DNA of 11,507 nucleotides from an uncultured Bacteroides sp. (lineage in GTDB: Bacteria > Bacteroidota > Bacteroidia > Bacteroidales > Bacteroidaceae): NCBI GenBank assembly GCA_900755095.1, contig CAAEFE010000028.1, forward strand, positions 1 to 11,507, given 5' to 3'. Of the stretch, positions 4,668-11,507 are shown piece by piece. The notes below the pieces were generated by a model. It was given only the letters and a program-made list of their open reading frames with translations. It did not search any database and was not told the origin of the DNA. The translations under genes and the position numbers were made by a program. Position 1 is the stretch's first letter. Every line of letters starts with the position of its first letter.

Positions 4668-7600
4668 CTATTTCAACAAGTTCTCCTTGAACTCTATTTC
4701 TACAATACGCAATTCATGGCCGGTCTTGTCCCCATCCTTCGCTTTAAACAAATCCAGTTCATTGGCAACGGGGGCGGCAACTTCCACTATTTGTCCAAAG
4801 GCATCTCCTTCTTTGCTTGTACCTTTCAGCCGGATGGTAATTTCATTGGTCAGTGCCGGTTTTACATCCAAGTGGACGTATCCCAGACTCTTATCCGTAT
4901 CTCCGCTCCATATCAGTTCTTTGCCTGCATATATCTCCAGCGGATAACTGCGCATACGCCATCCGGTCAGTTTCATGCAGACTTCATCCACCCGTGCGGC
5001 ACGTTCCAACTTATAGGTAATCCATGCGGTAGCTGCTTTCCCGTCATTCCGCCATTCGCTCAGTTCATTATCATCGAAACTGTTGACTGTACTCTCATTA
5101 TTGGCTCCGGCAATGGCGGAAACGATACCGACATCCACTTTTGAGACCTTGTATGAAGGAGTCTGCGGAGTCTCGCCACGAGTCAGCCTGCCTTCCAGTT
5201 CATCACCGGGGATATAGTTGCTCAAACCGTTTTTCACTTCGACAGGTGAGGAAGTAAGGCTGATTTCTGCCGGCTTCAATCCGTCGGCCTTCGCTGTGAT
5301 ACGGACGTTTCCGGCAGTAGTGAGCGAACGGATCAAAGCACGATTGATACCACATTCTACCGGCAAGTCTTTTGAAAGGATATAATTATTTTCTCCTTGT
5401 GCGATGCCGCCACGCCATTCGGCAGGTCCTTCTACTTCAAAGTGTATCAAGTCATTTGCCAGCGGGCAACGGTTGCCGTCTTTATCCATGACTTCTACCT
5501 GAAGCAGTACCATATCCGCACCATCCGCTTTCCATCCTTCGGGACTCTGGATGAAGCTCAATTGAATCTGTTCCGGCTTGCCGGCAGTCTGCAACTGAGT
5601 ACGGCAACATTCTTTTCCTTTTTCGTCGTATCCTACGGCCTCCAGTCTGCCCGGTACGAAAGCGATATCTTTGAAGGTATACAGAAAATGATAATCCCGT
5701 TCACCATTGCCCAAAGACTTACCATTCAGAAATAATTCTACTTTATCGGCACTCGATACGACATATACCGGTTTCAGTACCGTATCATTATAATTCCAAT
5801 GACCGACGATATAGATGCGAGGACATTCCGTATCTACCCAGCCGTCCCACATCACCTGATGTGCAAAGAAAGGATCTTTAGGAATACGCATGGCGTCAGT
5901 TACTCCGCTACGACGATAATTTTCTACTCCGCGATAGTGCGTATTGGTATCAGAGAAGATTATCTTCACGCCACCCGAACTTACACGGTCTCCCGTTCCC
6001 GGACGTTCACGCCAGTAATCGAACCAGCGAATGATATTTTCGATGGTAAAGGAATCCTGATTACGGTTGTAGACACGGGCATCCACTTTCTTCTGTACTT
6101 TGTTGGTAACGGTGGACTTATAAGAATTGCTGCCGTCTCCATCCTTGTGATAAGGATAGGAATAATCATCCCAGTATTTGCGCAATCCCTCGTCACGGCA
6201 ATACTCCATTGCCCACATCGGATGATGCGCACTCTTATTGATATACAGCATTTCGCCTCCATATTCCGCTTCGCGGATGTCCAGCATTTCACGGGAACCG
6301 ATTGCACGGCCGCCGTGAGGATCGTACAAATCACGTATCACTTTCATCTCAATCATGTGTTCACGACTGATGGACTCATTGCCGCATTCATAAAATAAGA
6401 TACTCGGATTATTACGGTTATAGATGATGGCGTCGCGCATCAATTCCGTACGCTGTTCCCACTGACGTCCTTCACAATCTTTTTCGGCATCTCCCGCCTG
6501 CATAGCCTGAATCAATCCCACACGGTCGCACGACTCGATATCCTGTTTCCACGGAGTGACATGCATCCAACGCACGAGGTTCGCATTGCCCTCCACCATC
6601 AGATGATTGCTATAATCGCTCAGCCAGGCAGGTACGCTCATCCCGACTCCCGGCCATTCATTGCTTGTCCGCTGGGCAAAGCCCTTCATCTGAATGACAC
6701 GGTCATTCAGCCAGATCATTCCTTTACCGAAGCGCGTTTTACGGAATCCGGTGCGGGTGGCAACTTCGTCCACTTTCCTGCCATCTACCCACAGGCTTGT
6801 CTTTACTGTATACAGATAGCCATATCCCCAGCTCCAGAAATGCAGGTTATCCACTTCGGATACCGCTTTCAGCGTGATTGTTTCACCCGGTTTCACTACC
6901 GCCTTTGTTCCTTCGAATGTTTGGATCGATGTACCATCACGGTCTATCAGTTCTACTTGATAGGAAACCTGCTTATCACGGTTATATTCGTTTCTGATTT
7001 CAGATTCCGCATGAATAATGGCCTTGCGCGATTTCACACGGATGTCTTCGGCATAGATGTAGACTCCGGTCGTTTTGAGATTACTATATAAAGGTAAAGT
7101 CTGATACAGACGGTCGGTGACGTGCAGCCATACATTTTTGGGGATACCGCCATAATTGGCATTAAAGTTCTTATTGCTCCACTGGTATTTCGTGCCCGTC
7201 GCCCGTTCTTTATAATTCCAGTCATTGTCGATGCGGACTGCGATTACATTTTCCTGTCCGTACTTAATATAAGGAGTCAGATCAAAACCGACAGCCATGA
7301 CACCATTCTCGTGCAGGCCGACATTCTGACCATTTATATAGAAATCCGCCCCTTGACGGACTCCTTCAAACTCTACAAAAACTTTCTTATTCTTGCTGTC
7401 GGCAGGCAGACGGAAATGTTTCCGATACCACATAATCGTATCGGTCAGTTCATCAATGCTCAGGCGGAAAGCCTCATCTTCATTGAAGGCATGCGGTAAA
7501 GTCACTTTCTTCCACTCCGAATCAGAAAAACGCGGCTGCTTTGCCTCGGGAACATCGCCCACATAAAGCAACCAGTCTGAATTGAAATTATATTTATTAC

Positions 7601-7673
7601 GGACATCAGACGATGTCACGAACTGGCTTATTCCGATAAAAGCCAAAAAGAAAAAGAGGATTCTATATCTCAT
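4668..7673 (-). CDS. Secreted GH2 glycosidase with DUF4982-like and discoidin-like domains
   Basis: This is a 1001-residue exported glycoside hydrolase of family 2 (beta-galactosidase-like). A signal peptide (1-21) without lipobox points to the periplasm. Residues about 28-190 form the sugar-binding jelly-roll (WYRKHFRLP, VFVEFEGVRQGADFYINGQ, GGIPKNVWLHV). Residues 205-312 form the Ig-like domain, and from 313 runs the TIM barrel (MIWLNDRVIQMKGFAQRTSNEWPG). The acid/base is Glu433 in ECGNES; the nucleophile is probably Glu490 in WAMEYCRDEG. Residues about 615-700 resemble DUF4982 (WNYNDTVLKPVYVVSSADKVELFLNGKSLG), and 700-815 are further Ig-like. Residues 850-955 resemble an F5/8 type C/discoidin domain (SEWRNDGKAATAWITYKLE, DEVCMKLTGWRMRSYPLEIY). 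The usual GH2 Asn-Arg-His-x-His stretch is replaced by GFAQRTSNEWPG. No SusC/SusD genes lie nearby, so the substrate cannot be inferred from context. The start is the ATG at 7673, fixed by the signal peptide; a -7 element lies 26 nt upstream. Confidence 0.9.
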   Translation of the reverse strand: MRYRILFFFLAFIGISQFVTSSDVRNKYNFNSDWLLYVGDVPEAKQPRFSDSEWKKVTLPHAFNEDEAFRLSIDELTDTIMWYRKHFRLPADSKNKKVFVEFEGVRQGADFYINGQNVGLHENGVMAVGFDLTPYIKYGQENVIAVRIDNDWNYKERATGTKYQWSNKNFNANYGGIPKNVWLHVTDRLYQTLPLYSNLKTTGVYIYAEDIRVKSRKAIIHAESEIRNEYNRDKQVSYQVELIDRDGTSIQTFEGTKAVVKPGETITLKAVSEVDNLHFWSWGYGYLYTVKTSLWVDGRKVDEVATRTGFRKTRFGKGMIWLNDRVIQMKGFAQRTSNEWPGVGMSVPAWLSDYSNHLMVEGNANLVRWMHVTPWKQDIESCDRVGLIQAMQAGDAEKDCEGRQWEQRTELMRDAIIYNRNNPSILFYECGNESISREHMIEMKVIRDLYDPHGGRAIGSREMLDIREAEYGGEMLYINKSAHHPMWAMEYCRDEGLRKYWDDYSYPYHKDGDGSNSYKSTVTNKVQKKVDARVYNRNQDSFTIENIIRWFDYWRERPGTGDRVSSGGVKIIFSDTNTHYRGVENYRRSGVTDAMRIPKDPFFAHQVMWDGWVDTECPRIYIVGHWNYNDTVLKPVYVVSSADKVELFLNGKSLGNGERDYHFLYTFKDIAFVPGRLEAVGYDEKGKECCRTQLQTAGKPEQIQLSFIQSPEGWKADGADMVLLQVEVMDKDGNRCPLANDLIHFEVEGPAEWRGGIAQGENNYILSKDLPVECGINRALIRSLTTAGNVRITAKADGLKPAEISLTSSPVEVKNGLSNYIPGDELEGRLTRGETPQTPSYKVSKVDVGIVSAIAGANNESTVNSFDDNELSEWRNDGKAATAWITYKLERAARVDEVCMKLTGWRMRSYPLEIYAGKELIWSGDTDKSLGYVHLDVKPALTNEITIRLKGTSKEGDAFGQIVEVAAPVANELDLFKAKDGDKTGHELRIVEIEFKENLLK

Positions 7674-7698
7674 AGTACGTCTATTTATCTGTTCGTGG

Positions 7699-7706
7699 CA
7701 AAGCTA
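7699..7706 (-). promoter_or_regulatory. -7 element for the GH2 gene
   Basis: The minus strand reads TAGCTTTG, a full match to TAnnTTTG, 25 nt upstream of the GH2 ATG, implying a leader of about 20 nt. The -33 position holds only ATGG, so the promoter may be weak or activator-dependent. The distance resembles that of the element upstream of the 2155-2640 gene. Confidence 0.5.
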
Positions 7707-7789
7707 GCGCAAAATACCACACACGTCCATAGACTAAAATACAGATTGCATAGAGATTTGTTCACAACTGTTTAAAAATGAATCAAACA

Positions 7790-7835
7790 GTAGTATCTCC
7801 ATTGGGGATGCCCAAAAGTCGGTAGTATCTCCATT
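7790..7835. repeat. 14-bp direct repeat, 32-bp period
   Basis: GTAGTATCTCCATT occurs exactly at 7790-7803 and 7822-7835. Each copy is followed by an inverted repeat: TTGGG/CCCAA (7802-7806 and 7811-7815, loop GATG) after the first, and the long hairpin at 7833-7860 after the second. It thus looks like two tandem repeat-plus-hairpin modules. Confidence 0.6.
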
Positions 7836-7870
7836 CTCCTCCTTCGGGAAGGAGGAGAATTAAGATACTA
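7823..7870 (-). terminator. Large hairpin after the MBOAT operon
   Basis: ATTCTCCTCCTT (7833-7844) and AAGGAGGAGAAT (7849-7860) form a perfect 12-bp stem with a 4-nt loop. The outer arms TAGTATCT (7823-7830) and AGATACTA (7863-7870) add eight more pairs after a two-base internal loop. It lies 38 nt after the stop of the acyltransferase gene. No U-run follows on either strand, so it may be a rho-independent-like stop, a 3' stabilising hairpin, or a mobile palindromic repeat. The long core stem would be stable in RNA. Confidence 0.5.
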
Positions 7871-7908
7871 TTGACTATCATTTAATTCAAAACAGTGTGG
7901 AAAGAAAG

Positions 7909-9396
7909 CTAAAACTGGAAATAAATAAACGGCTGAATCTCCGAACTCTTCATCTGAATGACCAGATAAATCAGAGCCACCATCAGCAGAGCTTTCCCTA
8001 AGAACGGCAAGCGAATAACTCCACGGCAAGCAGCATTTTCCCAACTATCCGGAGTGAAATGAAGCAGAAAGCCGAGCAGCATCAAAGCAAACACGCGCCA
8101 GTAGCCTTCGATCAACTGCGGGAAAAGCTGCGGACGGAAAGTGGTGAATATCTGTCTCAACATATCCATCGAGTTCTGAAAATCGGCATTACGGAAGAAT
8201 ATCCAGCAGAAACAGACAAAGTGGAAAGTGATAATGACTCCGAATACACGACGCCAGCCATGACTTTGTTCTCCTTTCTTACGACCTATGATGGACATCC
8301 ACATCTTATGCACCGCCAAAGCGATGCCGTGAAATGTTCCCCAAAGTACAAAGTTCCAGGAAGCTCCGTGCCACAATCCACCCAGAAACATGGTAATAAT
8401 CAGATTCAGATACTGGCGGAACTTACCTTTCCGGTTTCCTCCCAAGGATATGTACAAGTAATCGCGCAACCAACTGGACAATGAGATATGCCAACGCCGC
8501 CAAAATTCAGTAATGGAGGCGGACTTATAAGGAGAATTAAAGTTGAGATTAAAATGAAAGCCCAACAGCAGAGCGATACCGATAGCCATATCGCTATATC
8601 CGGAGAAGTCACAGTAAATCTGCAAAGCATACCCGTATACTCCCATCAGATTCTCGAGACCGGAATAAAGGGTCGGATTATCAAAGATACGCTCCACGAA
8701 GTTGACACTGATATAATCGGAAATGATTGCTTTCTTGAACAAACCGGAGAGAATAAGGAAAATCCCCCGCCCGAACATCTCCTGAGAAACGAAAAGCGGT
8801 TTCCGGATTTGCGGAATAAAGTCACGGGCACGCACAATCGGTCCGGCCACCAGCTGCGGAAAGAAGGATACATAAAACGCGTAATCCAGTATGTTGGTCA
8901 ATGGCTTGATGTCTTTCCGGTAAACGTCAATGGTATAGCTTAATGACTGGAAAGTGAAGAATGAGATACCTACGGGCAGGAATATATCAAGCGCCGTAAA
9001 TTCTCCTCCCATCAACGAGGCAATCACTCCTCCCAAAAAATTGGTATATTTGAAGTAAGCAAGAAGTCCCAGATTGACTCCCAAACTCAGAGTCACCAAC
9101 CCTTTGCGTTTCCAGCGTCCTTCGGTACGGTCCATCCATTGCGCCAGCAGGAAGTCGCAAACCGTGACCAGCGCCAGCAGGAAAAAGTAAGTGCCGCTGC
9201 TCTTATAATAAAAGTAATAAGAGAAAAGCGTCACAAACAGAATACGGGCCGTATACTTACGCTGCAACAAGGTGTATACGATCATAAAGGCGGCAAACAG
9301 CCAAAGGAAGATACCACTGCTGAATATCATCGGTGCCTGCGGATCGTAGGTAAGCACCTCTTTTAACCGGCTGAAATCAATATCAATGGGAAACAT
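7909..9396 (-). CDS. Membrane-bound O-acyltransferase (AlgI/DltB-type MBOAT)
   Basis: This is a 495-residue polytopic inner-membrane protein with roughly ten or more hydrophobic segments. It belongs to the MBOAT family that passes acyl (usually acetyl) groups across the membrane to an extracytoplasmic acceptor. Family signatures are visible: LPVGISFFTFQSLSYTID (about 140-157), FFPQLVAGPIVRA (178-190), CDFSGYSDMAIGIA (262-275), EFWRRWHISLSSWLRDYLYI (297-316) with His303, and GGLWHGASWNF (339-349) with the catalytic His343. The frame can be read from an ATG at 9474, but the ATG at 9396 gives the usual N-terminus (MFPIDIDF) and a 14-bp overlap with the preceding SGNH gene instead of 92 bp. Context with two SGNH proteins resembles AlgI with AlgJ/AlgX or PatA with PatB, so glycan O-acetylation is the inferred role. 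The acceptor is unknown. Confidence 0.92.
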   Translation of the reverse strand: MFPIDIDFSRLKEVLTYDPQAPMIFSSGIFLWLFAAFMIVYTLLQRKYTARILFVTLFSYYFYYKSSGTYFFLLALVTVCDFLLAQWMDRTEGRWKRKGLVTLSLGVNLGLLAYFKYTNFLGGVIASLMGGEFTALDIFLPVGISFFTFQSLSYTIDVYRKDIKPLTNILDYAFYVSFFPQLVAGPIVRARDFIPQIRKPLFVSQEMFGRGIFLILSGLFKKAIISDYISVNFVERIFDNPTLYSGLENLMGVYGYALQIYCDFSGYSDMAIGIALLLGFHFNLNFNSPYKSASITEFWRRWHISLSSWLRDYLYISLGGNRKGKFRQYLNLIITMFLGGLWHGASWNFVLWGTFHGIALAVHKMWMSIIGRKKGEQSHGWRRVFGVIITFHFVCFCWIFFRNADFQNSMDMLRQIFTTFRPQLFPQLIEGYWRVFALMLLGFLLHFTPDSWENAACRGVIRLPFLGKALLMVALIYLVIQMKSSEIQPFIYFQF

Positions 9397-10291
9397 AATC
9401 GTTATAAGCTTGAATAATGGCTTGGTATAATAAATTTCCTTGCAGGATATATCCCTCAGGTAAATAATGCACATGATCGGGACGCATCAGTTTCGCTTCC
9501 GTCCAGTTGGTACAGGCACGGCGCTTGCCCCCTACTACATCGTACATATCCCACACGAGCAGACGATGATCTTTGGCATAACGGCGAATTGTTTCTGCCG
9601 CTGTAACCGTCCGGGGATTGATGGCGTACGTACGTTTCCGCCGCCTTTGCCGGAAACTTTCGTAAGAACCCGGAGGCGTGGTGAGAAGAATAGGGACATC
9701 GGGAAGGCTGTCGCGCAACAGTTTGACAAGTTCGTCCATCTGATTATAATGCAGGTTGACGTTATACCGCCGGTTATGGCTTTCGTTGGTTCCGAAGGAC
9801 AGAATCAGCAGTTCCGGCTTCATGGCTGCAATATCGGCAATACGTCCCGGATGGGTAAACGTCAGACAGGTAGCCCCGTTCACCCCCATATCGGTATAAG
9901 AGACAGCACCAAAGGTTTCTTTCAGCAGCGTTCCCGTAGTCTGCGGATAGATGTGCCCGCGTACGTGACTGTCTCCGATATGGAGAATACGCACCGTATC
10001 TTCGGAAAGTCCGGCACGTACCTGACGGAGACGTTCAAATACGGGTGTCAGCAGGGCAATGCTGTCGATTATCTCATTCCTTCCGGTTTCGCGGAAAGCG
10101 GAAGGAAAAGAAGTCTGCACGGCGATGGTATCATTCGCCCAGTTCATTTCCCGCAAAGGTTTTATCATTTTCAAGGTCTTCCCCAGTGGAGGACAGGCAG
10201 GGATACGGTCTTGCGCCTTTCCTGCCGAAAGAAGAAAGAATGTTGCCATCAGTCCCAAGATAAAGCCCAGCAACAGGTTATTCTTGCTCAT
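9383..10291 (-). CDS. SGNH/GDSL hydrolase-like protein, exported
   Basis: This is a 302-residue exported protein with an N-terminal membrane/signal segment (residues about 5-26, LLLGFILGLMATFFLLSAG; cleavage near GKA-QD, or an anchor). The SGNH blocks are in order: HIGDSHVRG with nucleophile Ser108, the oxyanion Gly139 in GVNGATC, Asn169 in SFGTNES, and Asp272/His275 in RPDHVHYLPEGY. A full catalytic triad is therefore present. Such proteins act as O-acetyltransferases or O-acetylesterases on polysaccharides or peptidoglycan. The frame extends to ATGs at 10324 and 10309, but the ATG at 10291 has AGGAGG seven nt upstream and gives a 14-bp overlap with the preceding gene, the same as at the next junction. 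It is the middle gene of the operon. Whether it transfers or removes acetyl groups cannot be told from sequence. Confidence 0.88.
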   Translation of the reverse strand: MSKNNLLLGFILGLMATFFLLSAGKAQDRIPACPPLGKTLKMIKPLREMNWANDTIAVQTSFPSAFRETGRNEIIDSIALLTPVFERLRQVRAGLSEDTVRILHIGDSHVRGHIYPQTTGTLLKETFGAVSYTDMGVNGATCLTFTHPGRIADIAAMKPELLILSFGTNESHNRRYNVNLHYNQMDELVKLLRDSLPDVPILLTTPPGSYESFRQRRRKRTYAINPRTVTAAETIRRYAKDHRLLVWDMYDVVGGKRRACTNWTEAKLMRPDHVHYLPEGYILQGNLLYQAIIQAYNDYVSH

Positions 10292-11507
10292 AAGCACGCC
10301 TCCTGTCATATTGTTCCTTACCATATATCAATGTTTCATAGAGCAGTCCTGCCAGATGTTTGCCTCCCCGGAAGTTGATATGAGTATAATCGTAGTTCGC
10401 CATCGAAGGTTTGGCGTGTACGAGGTTCGCCATACTGCCTTCGCCTCCCATCGCTTCAAACATATTCCAGAAAGCGATACCGCTTTCGGCAGCAATGTTC
10501 TGCTGATAGCGAATCAGATTCTTGACTCCCGGCATGGTACGAAGTTCACCATCTTCTGTCTTATAATCACGGTCGCCGACGCTTAACAGCAAAATACTCG
10601 CCTGTGGAAAACAATTCTTCAGATGTTCGATAGAAGTGAGCAGTCCCTTCTGATAATTATCATAATTGCGTCCCCGTTCGGTAGCCACATTCAATCCGTA
10701 TTCAAGAATAATCAGATCATAAGGACGCTGCTCGTTAAACTGACGCAGCATTTGTTGCGGAATCCCCCGCAACGATAAGCCGGAACTGCCTCGCAAGGAG
10801 AAATTATCAAGAATGATTCCTTTCTTACCATCCATCGCCAAGCCATAGAACAACGTAGAATCGGCACGATCTACCGTCCACCGGACAGAGCCGATGCGTC
10901 CTTCAACGGAAATCTTCTGCAAATCGCCCGAAGGCGCTAAGGAATAATTCTTACTCTCCCCCCGATTCACACGGGCAGTAAGATGAACGGAATCTTTATT
11001 ATAGAAGAAAATCGAAGCCTGCTGACAGGTATCAAGCAGCGAAGCATATTTGCTTTGCCCCCTCAACTCAACGTATGCTCCTTCACGGGGAATAAAGTAA
11101 TGTCCGGAAATACCCTGTTTCTTTTTATCGAAATACACACTGTCCGTCACCGCATGACTGGACCACCCGCCGAAAGTATGCCGCACGGTAGGACGATACC
11201 CGCTCGTCATCGAAGTTATTGTGACAAATCCGACACCGCAACCGCCAAACCGCTTCTGAAGCATTTCACGTAAATCAGCCGTAAAGATATCCGCCTCTAT
11301 AAATGAATCACCGAAAACGGCGATACGTACCAGCCCGTCATGATCCGGATGTGAAGAAGAAGTACGGTCGAGCGCTTCATAAAAAGAAGCCATACCGCGA
11401 CGGGTAGAGTCACCGTAATCTTCAATGCAAGTCATGCCCGCACGACAAGTATCGACAAAAACCGGCTTTACGACAGGAGGCAAAGGAATGGTATCCGAAT
11501 CGGCTAA
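10278..11507 (-). CDS. SGNH-type protein with inserted beta domain (5' partial)
   Basis: The frame is open to the window edge, so the N-terminus is missing; 409 residues are visible. The methionine-like start at 11483 is actually a TTG inside the frame and should not be used. SGNH blocks visible: AVFGDSFIEAD with Ser68 (visible numbering), LRGSSG with Gly240, EYGLN with Asn273, and DYTHINFRGG with Asp373/His376. About 130 residues between block I and block II (roughly 100-235) are extra, beta-rich, and include YVELRGQSKYASLL and RIGSVRWTVDRADSTLFYGL. They recall the inserted carbohydrate-binding-type domains of peptidoglycan O-acetylesterases and alginate-acetylation proteins. It is the first visible gene of the O-acetylation operon and overlaps the next by 14 bp. 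The missing part probably holds a signal peptide. Function as transferase or esterase is inferred. Confidence 0.85.
   Translation of the reverse strand, partial: LADSDTIPLPPVVKPVFVDTCRAGMTCIEDYGDSTRRGMASFYEALDRTSSSHPDHDGLVRIAVFGDSFIEADIFTADLREMLQKRFGGCGVGFVTITSMTSGYRPTVRHTFGGWSSHAVTDSVYFDKKKQGISGHYFIPREGAYVELRGQSKYASLLDTCQQASIFFYNKDSVHLTARVNRGESKNYSLAPSGDLQKISVEGRIGSVRWTVDRADSTLFYGLAMDGKKGIILDNFSLRGSSGLSLRGIPQQMLRQFNEQRPYDLIILEYGLNVATERGRNYDNYQKGLLTSIEHLKNCFPQASILLLSVGDRDYKTEDGELRTMPGVKNLIRYQQNIAAESGIAFWNMFEAMGGEGSMANLVHAKPSMANYDYTHINFRGGKHLAGLLYETLIYGKEQYDRRRAYEQE

Noticed and set aside
5799..6398. 199-codon plus-strand frame opposite the GH2 gene
   Set aside because: It lies wholly inside the GH2 coding region, which has intact catalytic motifs. 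The translation has no recognisable features.
9467..10378. 303-codon plus-strand frame opposite the SGNH gene
   Set aside because: The minus strand carries a clear SGNH protein with all blocks and a Shine-Dalgarno sequence. The plus frame has no coherent domains.
11481..11483. TTG as start of the right-hand SGNH gene
   Set aside because: The frame continues open to the window edge with protein-like sequence, and no signal peptide follows the TTG, so the gene is cut by the window rather than starting here.

Overview
The window looks like chromosomal DNA from a gut Bacteroides (thetaiotaomicron/ovatus-like). It is moderately AT-rich and every convincing gene is on the minus strand. Several upstream regions carry the Bacteroides-type sigma promoter element TAnnTTTG, in two cases with a -33 TTTG/TTGG box. 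The protein types also fit: Bacteroides-style periplasmic proteins, a TonB-independent small beta-barrel, a secreted GH2 enzyme and an MBOAT/SGNH cluster. The genus is inferred from these features; no search was run.

Layout, right to left (the direction of transcription). At 11507-7909 lies a translationally coupled set of a partial SGNH-type protein, a second SGNH/GDSL esterase-like protein and an AlgI/DltB-type membrane-bound O-acyltransferase. Both junctions overlap by exactly 14 bp. This looks like an O-acetylation module for a cell-surface or secreted glycan. It ends in a non-coding gap (7908-7674) with a large perfect hairpin and a tandem repeat. At 7673-4668 is a 1001-residue secreted GH2 glycosidase with a DUF4982-like domain and a C-terminal discoidin-like domain. 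At 4453-3446 is an aldo/keto reductase of the YghZ/L-glyceraldehyde-3-phosphate reductase type.

Between 3445 and 2970 is a GC-richer stretch with no convincing protein. It sits directly downstream of a good leftward promoter and may be a long leader or non-coding RNA. It leads to a compact XRE-type helix-turn-helix gene (2969-2739). Next is a two-gene unit: a secreted protein of unknown function (2640-2155) and an outer-membrane beta-barrel (2132-1500). Then comes a lone secreted DUF4468-like protein with a BamE-like C-terminal motif (1403-678).

The left 677 bp hold no substantial gene. They contain a textbook leftward Bacteroides promoter (TTTG-N19-TATATTTG) embedded in a 12-bp perfect inverted repeat, followed by a leader of at least 230 nt with a 9-bp perfect hairpin and short repeats. 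The gene it drives lies outside the window.

How the parts relate: the O-acetylation trio is clearly one operon, and the 2640-1500 pair is probably one. The other genes look like single transcription units. No SusC/SusD pair, tRNA, rRNA, insertion sequence or CRISPR array was seen.
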